64,000 nt of DNA from Promethearchaeota archaeon (GTDB taxonomy: Archaea > Asgardarchaeota > Lokiarchaeia > Sigyniarchaeales > SOKP01). Shown here in pieces: positions 45,249-54,689 of this stretch. Numbering within the stretch: the stretch's first letter is position 1; each line of letters opens with the position of its first letter. The stretch covers positions 1-64,000 of the forward strand of contig JABXKD010000008.1 of the NCBI GenBank assembly GCA_013375475.1. Reading direction: 5' to 3'. The notes beneath the pieces were generated by a model. It was given only the letters and a program-made list of their open reading frames with translations, was not told the origin of the DNA and did not search any database. Made by a program: the position numbers and the translations under genes.

Positions 45249-46684
45249 TGGATAAAAAAGATTCTTTGATCTTTGATAAAGGTAATAAGAATGCTCAACT
45301 CAATTTTGTTCCGAAAATGGATGTTGAGTGTGATAAAATCGAAAATATTATTCCTAAAAATTTAATTCGAGATGAAATTCAAATTCCAGACATTCCCGAA
45401 GTGGAGATTGTTCGCCATTACATTAAATTAAGTAAAATTAATTACGGTCTTGATACTGGTATTTATCCATTGGGTTCCTGTACAATGAAGTATAACCCTA
45501 AAATTAACGAGCACATAGCCCGATTAGCTGAATTTTCACAAATTCATCCTCATCAAGAAGAAAACGAAGGAGCACTTCAAATAATACATAACCTCTCAAA
45601 TATGTTAAGTGAAATCACAGGCATGGACGGATTTACACTGCAACCTGCTGCTGGAGCTCATGGAGAACTAGTTGGATTATTAATAATGAAAAAGTTTTTT
45701 GAGACTAAAGGAATAGTAAAGAATAAAATTATAGTTCCAGACTCTGCTCATGGAACTAATCCTGCGTCGGCCAAAATGGCGGGATTTTCGATAATTGAAT
45801 TGCAATCAAATGAAGAAGGAGAAGTTCCGTTAGATCACCTTGAATTTGCAATGCAACAAGGAGATGTTGCGGGAATTATGCTTACTAATCCTAATACTTT
45901 AGGTGTTTTTGATAGGCAAATTAAGGATATAACTAAAATCGTCCATAAATACGGTGGATTATGCTATTACGATGGAGCAAACTTGAATCCCATGTTAGGG
46001 ATTTGTCGCCCTAGAGATATGGGCTTTGATATTGTTCATTTAAATTTGCATAAAACTTTTTCAACTCCTCACGGAGGAGGAGGTCCTGGCTCCGGACCAG
46101 TAGGGGTAACAATTGAATTGATCCCATTTCTCCCCATACCTTGCATTATTTCATCGGAAAATGGCATTGTCTGTACTCAGGACAAAATTCATTCAATAGG
46201 GAGGATCAAAGCTTTTTGGGGTAATTTTGGGATAATCCTACGCGCCTATATATACATTCTTTCATTAGGAGCCGAAGGTTTAAAGAGAGTCGGTCAAATA
46301 GCCGTATTAAATGCAAATTATCTGAGAGTTCAATTACAAAAAAAGTTTAATCTTCCATACAACCGAATATGTCAACACGAATTTGTTTTATCAGATAAAG
46401 ATATGCCAAATGACATTACTACTGAAGACATTGCTAAAAGAATACTAGATTATGGCTTATATGCTCCAACTATTTACTTCCCCTTAATTGTAAATGGAGC
46501 ACTAATGGTTGAACCTACTGAAACAGAATCTAAGACTTCTTTAGATAATTTTATTGAAGTTATGTATAAGATTTACGATGAGTCGTTAAATAAGCCGGAA
46601 ATTTTGAAAAAAGCGCCACTGAATACTCCTGTCGGGCGATTAGACGCAGTCACTGCTGCAAGAAATCCTATCTTAAAAGAATAA
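45248..46684 (+). CDS. gcvPB: Glycine dehydrogenase (decarboxylating) subunit 2
   Basis: About 478 residues. C-terminal half of the split P protein, carrying the pyridoxal phosphate. The cofactor lysine is in VHLNLHKTFSTPHGGGGPGS (about 256-275). Other blocks are YPLGSCTMKYNPKIN, LQPAAGAHGELVGLL and PDSAHGTNPASAKMAGF. GTG 45248 is chosen because AGGAGGGGTG lies six bases before it and because it overlaps the P-alpha stop (TAGTG), consistent with translational coupling; another GTG at 45239 lies within the Shine-Dalgarno. Confidence 0.96.
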   Translation: MDKKDSLIFDKGNKNAQLNFVPKMDVECDKIENIIPKNLIRDEIQIPDIPEVEIVRHYIKLSKINYGLDTGIYPLGSCTMKYNPKINEHIARLAEFSQIHPHQEENEGALQIIHNLSNMLSEITGMDGFTLQPAAGAHGELVGLLIMKKFFETKGIVKNKIIVPDSAHGTNPASAKMAGFSIIELQSNEEGEVPLDHLEFAMQQGDVAGIMLTNPNTLGVFDRQIKDITKIVHKYGGLCYYDGANLNPMLGICRPRDMGFDIVHLNLHKTFSTPHGGGGPGSGPVGVTIELIPFLPIPCIISSENGIVCTQDKIHSIGRIKAFWGNFGIILRAYIYILSLGAEGLKRVGQIAVLNANYLRVQLQKKFNLPYNRICQHEFVLSDKDMPNDITTEDIAKRILDYGLYAPTIYFPLIVNGALMVEPTETESKTSLDNFIEVMYKIYDESLNKPEILKKAPLNTPVGRLDAVTAARNPILKE

Positions 46685-46713
46685 TAGCAAAAAAAAGTAA
46701 TCTTTTACTTCTA

Positions 46714-47577
46714 CTATAATAAAGCGTTTGTAAGGGAGTGATGACAATGGCAATCTCTTTCCATATCAATTTTTTGAATACCTAATTCAAGCATCTTCTT
46801 TAAATTTTCAGCATTTTTAACCATCGTTTCTAAGACTTCTGGTACATTAACAGATAGCTTATTTACGGTTCCATTACAATTTTCACATTTTTGAGCATAC
46901 TCAACAATTCCACATTCTGAGCATTCACCTGCCCAAACATCTAAATCAGTAACCATCGCAACACAGCAATAACAAATTTCTTTTTCTGCTGAAAGAACAA
47001 CTTCGGGGTAAGTTGTCATTCCTACTATATCTCCTCCCCATTGGCGAAACATTTGTGATTCTGCTCTTGTCGAAAACCTTGGGCCTTCAATACAGATGTA
47101 AACACCTCCCTTTTGAATGTCTAAATTCATTTCTTGCCCTGTTTCAAAGAAAAGATTGTTTAAATATTCACAGTATGGATCTGCTTGTTCAATATGACAT
47201 AATTGACCACCTTCATAAAAAGTTTCAGTTCTTTTTTTAGTTCTATCTATATATTGGTCTACTAAGATAAAATTCCCTTTACTATGCGTTTTTTTTAACG
47301 ATCCAACAGCTGATGGAGATATTATGAACTTCACACCTAATTTTTTTAAGGCCCAGATATTTGCTCTGAAATTTATTTTATGAGGTGGAATAGAATGATC
47401 GATGCCATGCCGAGGAATGTATGCTATCTTCATTCCCTTAAAATCACCTATAGTTATTGCTGCTGAGGTACTACCATATGGGGTATAGACTTTTATTTCT
47501 TCTACATTATCAAGAGAGATATCAGAACCAGTCCCTCCTATTATTGCCAAATCTGCTGTTCCTTCTATATTTTTCAT
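46714..47577 (-). CDS. mtnP: Methylthioadenosine phosphorylase paralogue with zinc-ribbon-like insertion
   Basis: About 287 residues. N-terminal LAIIGGTGSDISLD, RHGIDHSIPPHKINFRANIWAL, and ICIEGPRFSTRAESQMFRQWGG with GMTTYPEVVLS are characteristic of methylthioadenosine/purine-nucleoside phosphorylases. A cysteine-rich piece CSECGIVEYAQKCENC (about 214-229) is inserted near the C-terminus and looks like a zinc ribbon, not found in the neighbour at 47684; the protein ends with a His-rich HCHHSL. The start at ATG 47577 follows GTGAT. It could act on methylthioadenosine, inosine or guanosine; paralogue pairs with different specificities occur in archaea. Confidence 0.9.
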   Translation of the reverse strand: MKNIEGTADLAIIGGTGSDISLDNVEEIKVYTPYGSTSAAITIGDFKGMKIAYIPRHGIDHSIPPHKINFRANIWALKKLGVKFIISPSAVGSLKKTHSKGNFILVDQYIDRTKKRTETFYEGGQLCHIEQADPYCEYLNNLFFETGQEMNLDIQKGGVYICIEGPRFSTRAESQMFRQWGGDIVGMTTYPEVVLSAEKEICYCCVAMVTDLDVWAGECSECGIVEYAQKCENCNGTVNKLSVNVPEVLETMVKNAENLKKMLELGIQKIDMERDCHCHHSLTNALL

Positions 47578-47683
47578 AATCAAATCACATTGTTTTTATT
47601 CTATTAAAACAAAATAAAATAAAATTTGAGCAATTTTAAATATTATACAAATTATAATTTAAGAACTTGGTATAGTGAGTATA

Positions 47684-48433
47684 ATGGTTAAGATCGGAAT
47701 AATAGGAGGTTCTGGATTAGATAATCCTGATATTTTAAAAGATGTAAACGAAGTAGAAGTCAATACACCATATGGAAAACCAACTTCTTCTCTAAAATTA
47801 GGGAAGATTAATGATATTGAAATTGTTCTTGTAGCAAGACATGGGCGAGACCATACTATTCCACCAACGCAGGTAAATTATAGAGCTAATATTCAAGCTT
47901 TGAAAGATCAAGGATGCACTCATATTTTAGCTACTACAGCTTGCGGTAGTTTGAGAGAAAAAATTGGACGAGGTGATTTCGTCATTCTAGATCAGTTTAT
48001 TGATTTTACTCGGTTAAGGAAAATAAGTTTTTTTGATGAATTTCCAGCTGGCGATGCTAAGCATACCACAATGGCTTACCCTTATTCGGAAGATTTAAGG
48101 AAGATTCTTATTGAAACTGCTAAGGGACTCAATCTCAAATATCACGAGAAAGGAACTGTTATTACAATTGAAGGTCCTAGATTCTCGACTAAAGCGGAAT
48201 CAGAAATGTTTAGGATCTGGGGTGCTGATGTAATAAATATGAGCATAGCTCCTGAAACAATTTTAGCAAACGAAGCAGGAATTCCATATGCTGCTGTAGC
48301 AATGTCTACAGATTATGACTGCTGGAAAGATGATGAAGCTCCTGTAACTTGGGCTGAAATTTTAGAAATTTTTGGCAAAAATGTTAATAATGTTGTCGCT
48401 TTATTAACAAACGCAATAAAGAAAATAAAATAA
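47684..48433 (+). CDS. mtnP: Methylthioadenosine phosphorylase
   Basis: 249 residues. Blocks IGIIGGSGLDNPD, VARHGRDHTIPPTQVNYRANI, TACGSLREKIGRGD and TIEGPRFSTKAESEMFRIWGADVINMS followed by DYDCWK (the aspartate pair DYD binds the purine 6-amino group in MTAPs) support methylthioadenosine phosphorylase. It releases adenine and methylthioribose-1-phosphate from the by-product of polyamine synthesis. GTG 47675 is in frame but functions better as part of the Shine-Dalgarno for ATG 47684. It is divergent from the second paralogue, with about 106 bases between the starts. Confidence 0.92.
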   Translation: MVKIGIIGGSGLDNPDILKDVNEVEVNTPYGKPTSSLKLGKINDIEIVLVARHGRDHTIPPTQVNYRANIQALKDQGCTHILATTACGSLREKIGRGDFVILDQFIDFTRLRKISFFDEFPAGDAKHTTMAYPYSEDLRKILIETAKGLNLKYHEKGTVITIEGPRFSTKAESEMFRIWGADVINMSIAPETILANEAGIPYAAVAMSTDYDCWKDDEAPVTWAEILEIFGKNVNNVVALLTNAIKKIK

Positions 48434-48544
48434 TCATTCCTTTTTTTTTAAGATAATCAGAAGATTGAAATTTTTTGAAAGTTTATCCAAATTAATCTCT
48501 TGAAAAGAGATCTTATATTTTTTTTTGCCTAAAAGAGGTTATCA

Positions 48545-49849
48545 ATGACACTTATAAAATTCCTTGGTGGATGCAGAGAAGTAGGGCGTTCAGCAGTTCT
48601 AATTGAGTCAAAAAATGGAGCACAATGTATACTAGATTATGGTGTACGATTTAAAGGTGAGGAGAGATTACCTTCCAACGGAGAGATTAATAATCTTAAA
48701 GCTATTGCGTTATCTCATTGCCACATAGATCACTCGGGAGGGATACCCCTATTATATAAAAATAAGGATATTCCCTTGTTTACTAATCCGTTAACACTAA
48801 GAATTTCAGAAATATTACTAGAAGATATGATTAAAATCTCGAAATATCCGTACCCCTTTGGATATAGAGAATTACAAAAAACCCGAAAAAATGCGCTCTT
48901 TTTAAAAAATAATGTCCGTCAGAAGATTGCTGAAAATTTCTTTATTACATTTTTTGATGCGGGGCACATCCCTGGGAGTGTATCTATATTAGTAGAAGTA
49001 GATAATAGAAGAATTCTCTATACAGGTGACATAAACACTCAAGAAACGAACTTGATTCCTCCCGCTAACCCTCTTGAATTACCTGAAATTGATGTTTTAA
49101 TAATAGAATCAACTTATGCTCCAAGAGAACATCCCCTAAGGATAGATCTTGAAAAAAAATTTATTACTGATACTTTAAATATAATTGAAAACGGTGGAAA
49201 TGTTCTCGTTCCTGCTTTTGGGGTCGCCCGTTCACAAGAGATATTAATGACTTTAGAGAAATACAATTTTAAAAGCGATATCTTCATTGATGGATTAGCT
49301 AGAAAAATATTAACTGAATACTCTCAATTCCCGGATTCGATGAAAGATTTCGCAAAATATAGGGCGGCTATGAGACAAGCTAAATTAGTCTCTAAGGAAT
49401 GGAGAAGAAAACTTAAAAAAGGGACGAAAGGTTTAATAATATCCCCCTCAGGTATGTTAAAAGGAGGAGCTGCTCTTGAATACATTCCAACTTTTTTAAA
49501 CGATCCTAACTCAGCTGTATTTCTGGTAGGATATCAAGTTGAAGGGACTCCAGGAAGAAAATTAATAGATGATAGAATTTTCGAATTTAAAGAAGATAAA
49601 AAACAAAAATATGTATCTTATGACCTATCAATTAAGGCAAAGTGTAAAATAGATTATTATGATTTTTCAAGTCATGCTGATAAAATTCACTTAAACAATT
49701 ACATTAACGACATTACATTTCGAAACGAGGATAAATTTATTTTTTGTGTACATGGTGACGAAAAATCAACGACCTCATTCGCTCACGACTTAACAAAAAG
49801 AAATTTTAATTCTGTAGCACCCGAAACTGGAGAGATTTATAAGATATAG
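48545..49849 (+). CDS. Metallo-beta-lactamase/beta-CASP family nuclease
   Basis: 434 residues. Metal-binding motifs: SHCHIDHSGG (57-66), DAGHIPGS (about 140-147), TGDINT (about 162-167) and IESTYAPREHP (beta-CASP start, about 189); a C-terminal FSSHADKIHLN and VHGDEKSTTSF complete the fold. It lacks N-terminal KH domains, so it is not FttA/aCPSF1; it is closer to the short archaeal beta-CASP RNases (aCPSF2/RNase J-like). It probably processes RNA 3' or 5' ends. GAGGTTATCA just before the ATG is a good Shine-Dalgarno. Confidence 0.92.
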   Translation: MTLIKFLGGCREVGRSAVLIESKNGAQCILDYGVRFKGEERLPSNGEINNLKAIALSHCHIDHSGGIPLLYKNKDIPLFTNPLTLRISEILLEDMIKISKYPYPFGYRELQKTRKNALFLKNNVRQKIAENFFITFFDAGHIPGSVSILVEVDNRRILYTGDINTQETNLIPPANPLELPEIDVLIIESTYAPREHPLRIDLEKKFITDTLNIIENGGNVLVPAFGVARSQEILMTLEKYNFKSDIFIDGLARKILTEYSQFPDSMKDFAKYRAAMRQAKLVSKEWRRKLKKGTKGLIISPSGMLKGGAALEYIPTFLNDPNSAVFLVGYQVEGTPGRKLIDDRIFEFKEDKKQKYVSYDLSIKAKCKIDYYDFSSHADKIHLNNYINDITFRNEDKFIFCVHGDEKSTTSFAHDLTKRNFNSVAPETGEIYKI

Positions 49850-49873
49850 AAAATAGAGGTTGGCGTATTAGTT

Positions 49874-51391
49874 CTATTTACTTTCCAATTGTTTTTTAAT
49901 TACTAAATCACAATTATCTAAAAAGATTTCAATTTTACTAATAGGTACTTTTGTGCCTGCAGCTGGAGGGTGTCCTCCTCCTAATGCCTTTAGATTTGAA
50001 AGCTCCAACGCTTCTCTAATTGCTTCTGAAAGATTTACACCCTTTTTTACAATACTTTCATGTGCTCTCCCAGATATTTTATAAACTTCTTCATCTTTTC
50101 TTTTGGCACAGCCAAAAACAGGTTTTGATAGGTCAATATCTCCGCTTTTACTAAATATCAACATTGAAGCAATTGTACCAATTATATTCTCGGGAATGAT
50201 ATCTTCTCCAAAAAAGAATTGTATATAATCTTTATACTGGATTTTATTTTTATCTTGTATCCACGACAATGCTTGAACTAAAGACTTTTTGTAATTTATT
50301 AGATGGTCTTTAGCTTTATTATAAGCCATTCTTCTATCCCCCATTGCAATAGCAATTCCTAACGACCCATTATTACTCCTTCCACATGAGTTTAAGAGAT
50401 AAGAAAATTCTTTTAAATCGTGTAACTCGGAACCTACTACCTCATTTTTCAATATATACCTATTTATTATGAGTTTTTTTATAATTTCAGAGGGATCTAT
50501 ATCAAGTTTAAGAGAAATATATTCAATAATCGCAGAAGAAACCTTTTGTTTCTCGTCTTGATTAAGATCATTTAAAGTTTTTATACTACCATCTGAATTT
50601 TCCATTAAAATTCCTAGAGATTGTAGGAATTTTAGCATTTTACTAGAATTTTCACTTAATCCTGGTAAGTTAATTTCGCTTGAATAAGAAATTGCTTCAT
50701 TTAAAGGCTTAATAGGAGAAAAGTTCAAATCGCTAATCACTTCGACCAGATTATTTTTGATCGCATGCTCTAAAATAGTAGAATTTAATCCAGTAAAAGA
50801 ATTATTAGGACCTTGCCGTTGAATATCGCCGGTGGCTCCTACAAGAGCGATTGGAGATAAATCTAGATTTCTCTCATTTAAAATTTTAGCAAAGAAATAG
50901 CTTAGCCCTGCACCTGAGATTTCCGTACTACCATCCACATTGTAAAAATAGGGATTAATATGCCACGGTCTTGAATTCGCGTATATCTCTTTAATTTTAT
51001 CGTCGTCTTTATTTGGTATATCTTGCGGTAAATGGTGATCCAGAATAATAAAAGAGGTCTCCTCATTTTTAGCATTCAGTTTTTCAATAAGCTCTAAATA
51101 TTGTCCACTTCCGAAATCAGAAAATATCATGAAACTTTCGTTATCTTGATTTAAGGTTGCAATTCTTGTGATTTCCTCTCTTTCTAATTGCCTTAAAACA
51201 GAAATCTGAAAAGGAATGGTTTCACGATATAAGGCTTTCCCAAGAATTGCCCCAGATGATAAACCATCTGCATCTAGATGGGTATAAATATGAATGGAGG
51301 TTTTAATTTCTTGTATCTGGTCTAAAAACCATTTCTTTGTCTCATTTAAATCAGAATTTAAGAGTTTAAGGTTACTATTTGCTTTGCTCAT
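49874..51391 (-). CDS. DHH-DHHA1 phosphoesterase, RecJ/GAN-like
   Basis: 505 residues. The DHH domain shows IYTHLDADGLSSGAILG (about 36-52), MIFSDFGSGQYLE (about 87-99) and ILDHHLPQDI (about 116-125, the DHH motif); the end has GGGHPPAAGTKVP of DHHA1. Archaeal relatives (GAN/RecJ1/2) degrade single-stranded DNA or RNA and associate with the CMG helicase. It is divergent from mch and convergent with the beta-CASP gene, and is not part of a metabolic operon. Residues between about 220 and 350 form a family-specific insertion. Confidence 0.9.
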   Translation of the reverse strand: MSKANSNLKLLNSDLNETKKWFLDQIQEIKTSIHIYTHLDADGLSSGAILGKALYRETIPFQISVLRQLEREEITRIATLNQDNESFMIFSDFGSGQYLELIEKLNAKNEETSFIILDHHLPQDIPNKDDDKIKEIYANSRPWHINPYFYNVDGSTEISGAGLSYFFAKILNERNLDLSPIALVGATGDIQRQGPNNSFTGLNSTILEHAIKNNLVEVISDLNFSPIKPLNEAISYSSEINLPGLSENSSKMLKFLQSLGILMENSDGSIKTLNDLNQDEKQKVSSAIIEYISLKLDIDPSEIIKKLIINRYILKNEVVGSELHDLKEFSYLLNSCGRSNNGSLGIAIAMGDRRMAYNKAKDHLINYKKSLVQALSWIQDKNKIQYKDYIQFFFGEDIIPENIIGTIASMLIFSKSGDIDLSKPVFGCAKRKDEEVYKISGRAHESIVKKGVNLSEAIREALELSNLKALGGGHPPAAGTKVPISKIEIFLDNCDLVIKKQLESK

Positions 51392-51473
51392 TTTTTTAAA
51401 AATTTTTAAAATATACTTATATAATTATATTAAAGTAAGAATTTAATATTAAATACTCAATTAAAAAATACAT

Positions 51474-52481
51474 GTGAAAAATTTGACACACCATATTAAA
51501 ATAAACGATTTAACTTTAAAACTTGTTCAAAAGATAATAAAGAGAAAGGAAATTTATAAAGCTGAAATAATTAAATACGATAGCGGAGCAACTGTCTTAG
51601 ATATGACAAAAGCGTCGTGGAGAGGTGGAAAATTGGTTGGTGAAATTTGTATGGGTGGATTAGGGACAGTCGATTTTACTTCTTATAATCTAGATGGTCA
51701 TTTCTTACCGAGCGTTAATGTTTATACTTCCCATCCTTTAATCTCTTGCATGGCATCTCAGCTTGCTGGATGGAGTGTGAAACTAAAAAAAGAGATTGAA
51801 AAGGATGGTGTAATGAAAAAGAAAACGGTTTTTGAATCCTTAGGCTCAGGACCGGCGAGAGCTAAAAGTAAAGTTGAAAAATTATTCGCCAAACTTGACT
51901 ATAATGATGATTCTGATTGTGCTATCATCGTTTTTGAAACTGCAAAATTACCTAACGAAGAAGTGATGACCCTAGTGGCTGAAAAATGTGGAGTGGCACC
52001 GAACAAGACCTATGCCATTTGTGCGCCAACTGCGTGCTTAACAGGGTCAATTCAAGTTGCAGCAAGAATTGTTGAAACCGGTATTCATAAACTACATGAG
52101 ATAAAATTTCCGTTGGGCGTTATTAAAGATGGATTTGGTACTGCTACTATTGCTCCTATTGCAAAAGACGATTTAGGAGCAATGGGTCGCACAAATGACT
52201 CAATAAGCGCTGCGGGTATGACATATTACACTATCGAGGTTGAAAAAGACGAGCAAGATGAAGTTTTTGATCTATTGAAAAAAGCTCCCGCAAATACTTC
52301 ATCTAGTTATGGTAAACCTTTCATAGAAACATTTAAAGCAGCTAATTATGATTTTTATGTAATAGATCCCGGATTGTTTGCCCCTGCTGTATATACAGTG
52401 ACGAATATTAAAACAGGAAAAAGTGTCTCTGTTGGGGAAATTAACCATGCGTTACTAAAAGAATCTTACAAGCTAAATTAG
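51474..52481 (+). CDS. mch: Methenyltetrahydromethanopterin cyclohydrolase
   Basis: 335 residues. It interconverts 5-formyl- and 5,10-methenyl-tetrahydromethanopterin, the step between Ftr and Mtd. Highly typical pieces are VNVYTSHPLISCMASQLAGW, FESLGSGPARAKSK, APTACLTGSIQVAARIVETG and IAPIAKDDLGAMGRTNDSI. GTG 51474 is the first start; TTG 51483 after GTGAAAAAT is an alternative. It stands alone, away from ftr and mtd by 22 kb, so the pathway genes are not in one operon here. Confidence 0.96.
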   Translation: MKNLTHHIKINDLTLKLVQKIIKRKEIYKAEIIKYDSGATVLDMTKASWRGGKLVGEICMGGLGTVDFTSYNLDGHFLPSVNVYTSHPLISCMASQLAGWSVKLKKEIEKDGVMKKKTVFESLGSGPARAKSKVEKLFAKLDYNDDSDCAIIVFETAKLPNEEVMTLVAEKCGVAPNKTYAICAPTACLTGSIQVAARIVETGIHKLHEIKFPLGVIKDGFGTATIAPIAKDDLGAMGRTNDSISAAGMTYYTIEVEKDEQDEVFDLLKKAPANTSSSYGKPFIETFKAANYDFYVIDPGLFAPAVYTVTNIKTGKSVSVGEINHALLKESYKLN

Positions 52482-52543
52482 AATTTAGTATGTTAATAAT
52501 TCTAATTATCTCATTCATTTTTTCTTAAAAATGATAAAATGAC

Positions 52544-53695
52544 TTAAAAATTAGTTAATTCATCTTGGTATTTGAGAATTTCAGCATCAGAAATATCTCT
52601 ATCAACAGTTATTTGTTTTTGGATACCTAAGTAAGCACATGCGATTTTTGCAGCCGCAGCGATTTCTGCTTTTTTTAATGTTAAAGAATATTCATCAATT
52701 GAATGTGCTGATCCGTTGTCTAATGAATCGTCATACCTCAAATTATCATAATTTTTGTTTTCCTGCAATTGAGAAGATCTTTCGTTTTTCATTTTAAACA
52801 ATAAAGAACCCATCTTATCAACAACATTAAAAGGTAAACTGTTTTTATCAATTAATCTGATAATATTGTTTATATCAAAATAATTTAAAGTGTCATATTT
52901 AACCCTTAAAAAACTCTTGAGGTTGTCAGAATTTGTTTGGCACTCAATCTCTGTCCAATCGTGAATTGCTAATCTTCTTCTAAAAAAGATTAATTCCCAA
53001 TCAATTCCTAACTCTTTTATAAACTCAAGTAACTTGTCATCGTTCGGTTTTTTTGATTCTATTATGATAAATAATTGTAAGCCGTAATATTTATGTTCCT
53101 GTTGAAGAAAATAACCTCGCTGTTGCATTGAAGCAAGTATCATGATTTTAACCGAATAAATGTTATCAGAAACATCTCTTTTTTCGCATTTCAAATAAAT
53201 AACGTTCCCTTCTTCGCTTATATATTCGCTATCTAAAAAACCTAAGATGCTATCGCTATTCTCTTTTATAAAGTCTCTTAAACCGCTTAAAGTCGGTTTT
53301 ACATCATATTTTATCAAATCTTTCTCTCTGATTGTGACATAATCGTCATTGCTTCCACCAACAGCAAGCTTAATGGAACGTAGCTTTAACTCTTTTTCCT
53401 CTCCAAAAGTAATTTTAAAAGCATCTAACAAAGGGAAAATTTCTGCTTCTAGTATATTAAGGCTAGCCATTGAACTTTCAAAAGGCTGAGGACTTTCCAA
53501 TAATGTATTTAATACGGGTGCTTCTGAAGAATCGACCTCAATTTCGTAATCTTTTGCTAGATTCTTACGGATTACGCAGACCGATCTCCTTTTTTCGTTG
53601 TACATAGAAAGAGAGGTAGAACTGTCTATAACCGCTCGAAATTCTTCAGTGAATCTCTCGTCAGAATTTTTAGATTTAAGCTTTCTTTTTCCCAT
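52544..53695 (-). CDS. Protein of unknown function
   Basis: About 383 residues from ATG 53695; TTG 53707 is an alternative. It is mixed alpha/beta with a central core (KIMILASMQQRGYFLQQEHK, LQLFIIIESKKPNDDKLLEF) and a low-complexity, polar stretch (NERSSQLQENKNYDNLRYDD) before the last 60 residues, which are alanine-rich helices (LKKAEIAAAAKIACAYLG). No enzymatic or nucleic-acid binding motif was recognised. It is convergent with mch. Its function is unknown. Confidence 0.7.
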   Translation of the reverse strand: MGKRKLKSKNSDERFTEEFRAVIDSSTSLSMYNEKRRSVCVIRKNLAKDYEIEVDSSEAPVLNTLLESPQPFESSMASLNILEAEIFPLLDAFKITFGEEKELKLRSIKLAVGGSNDDYVTIREKDLIKYDVKPTLSGLRDFIKENSDSILGFLDSEYISEEGNVIYLKCEKRDVSDNIYSVKIMILASMQQRGYFLQQEHKYYGLQLFIIIESKKPNDDKLLEFIKELGIDWELIFFRRRLAIHDWTEIECQTNSDNLKSFLRVKYDTLNYFDINNIIRLIDKNSLPFNVVDKMGSLLFKMKNERSSQLQENKNYDNLRYDDSLDNGSAHSIDEYSLTLKKAEIAAAAKIACAYLGIQKQITVDRDISDAEILKYQDELTNF

Positions 53696-53707
53696 AAACT
53701 TTATCAA

Positions 53708-54206
53708 AATTTTATACTTTCTCTGTTGAAATAAAAAAATGATAATCTTATAATTTTATGTCTTTTAATTTAAATATTTCGTTAAATAAGCTTTTAATTT
53801 TTGCATATTAAAACTAAAATAGAGACATAATTTATCGTTTCTTTACATTATAAATCGAACAATTTTCAAATTCTAGTTTTTTACTGATTTAATTCGATTT
53901 AAAGTTAAAATAGTAAAACTACAAAACAAATTAGTATCATAAAAGATTCGGGTATTAATCTAATTCTGTCTCTAGGTAATAACCATCGTCCTTTTTGTAA
54001 TACACCACAGTAGAACCGAAATTATTACGTACCGTATATTTTTCTCCTTCAACATCCAATAATTCAATCGAATAAGGCAACCTTCTATTCCTTAAAATTT
54101 CTTCAACGATTATTTTTTCTTCAATAGGATCCATATTATTGATTTATCAAGCAAATAAAAAAAATTTTATGATTCTATGAATCTTTGTTATAAATTTTCA
54201 AAATTT
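53708..54206. other. AT-rich gap with one small gene
   Basis: About 500 bases between the unknown gene and the PNPOx-like gene. The only coding signal noted is the 59-residue ORF at 53955-54134 on the minus strand. The remainder is very AT-rich with no RNA gene or repeat recognised; it should hold the promoter for the gene ending at 52544. Confidence 0.5.
53955..54134 (-). CDS. Small acidic protein, unknown
   Basis: A 59-residue ORF from ATG 54134 to TAA at 53955. It starts MDPIEEKIIVEEILRNRRLP and continues with a pattern of strands (YSIELLDVEG, KYTVRNNFGSTVVYYKKDDG, YYLETELD), which reads like a compact beta-rich protein rather than random translation. Codon use is like neighbouring genes. 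No family was recognised, and no strong Shine-Dalgarno was seen. Confidence 0.5.
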   Translation of the reverse strand: MDPIEEKIIVEEILRNRRLPYSIELLDVEGEKYTVRNNFGSTVVYYKKDDGYYLETELD

Positions 54207-54689
54207 CTATTCTGAAGCCTTCCCTGTAATTTTCTTAATGCGCAATCTCATAATACATGTGTCAACATAAGATTTTTCATTTTTAAGAAATTTCTTTTTC
54301 ATTTCGATTGGATTTTCTTCTAAATGGTTTAAGAGCACGTTAAAACCGTGTTTTTTTTCTTCAATGTCTTGTACTATTACCATTTCGCCCCAAAATACGA
54401 TAGAGCGATATTTATGAGAACAAGCGCTTTTAACATAGCCTAAATCTTCAATAACAACACCACATACATTAGAATTATCCTTTAGGATATCAAGTTTTAA
54501 CCCTAGATTTGCGCTATGAAAGTATAAAGCATTTTTATCTTCGTCAAAACCATAGCTTAACGCAACAATATAAGGTTCCTCCATTCTACACATCGAAATT
54601 GTTGCATACTTACCGTTCTTCAGGATTTGTCCTATTCTGGCTTTGTCTGTTATTTCTCTTTCTTTTTTTTGCATATGATAACTCTGCAT
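54207..54689 (-). CDS. Pyridoxamine 5'-phosphate oxidase-like flavoprotein (NimA type)
   Basis: 160 residues with the split-barrel flavin-binding fold of the PNPOx/NimA group: GKYATISMCRMEEPYIVALSYGF (split: KYATISMCRMEEPYIVALS), LYFHSANLGLKLDIL, VIEDLGYVKSACSHKYRSIV and VFWGEMVIVQDIEEK. Family members bind FMN, F420 or haem and reduce small molecules; some confer nitroimidazole resistance. An alternative ATG is at 54674. No partner genes are adjacent. Confidence 0.85.
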   Translation of the reverse strand: MQSYHMQKKEREITDKARIGQILKNGKYATISMCRMEEPYIVALSYGFDEDKNALYFHSANLGLKLDILKDNSNVCGVVIEDLGYVKSACSHKYRSIVFWGEMVIVQDIEEKKHGFNVLLNHLEENPIEMKKKFLKNEKSYVDTCIMRLRIKKITGKASE

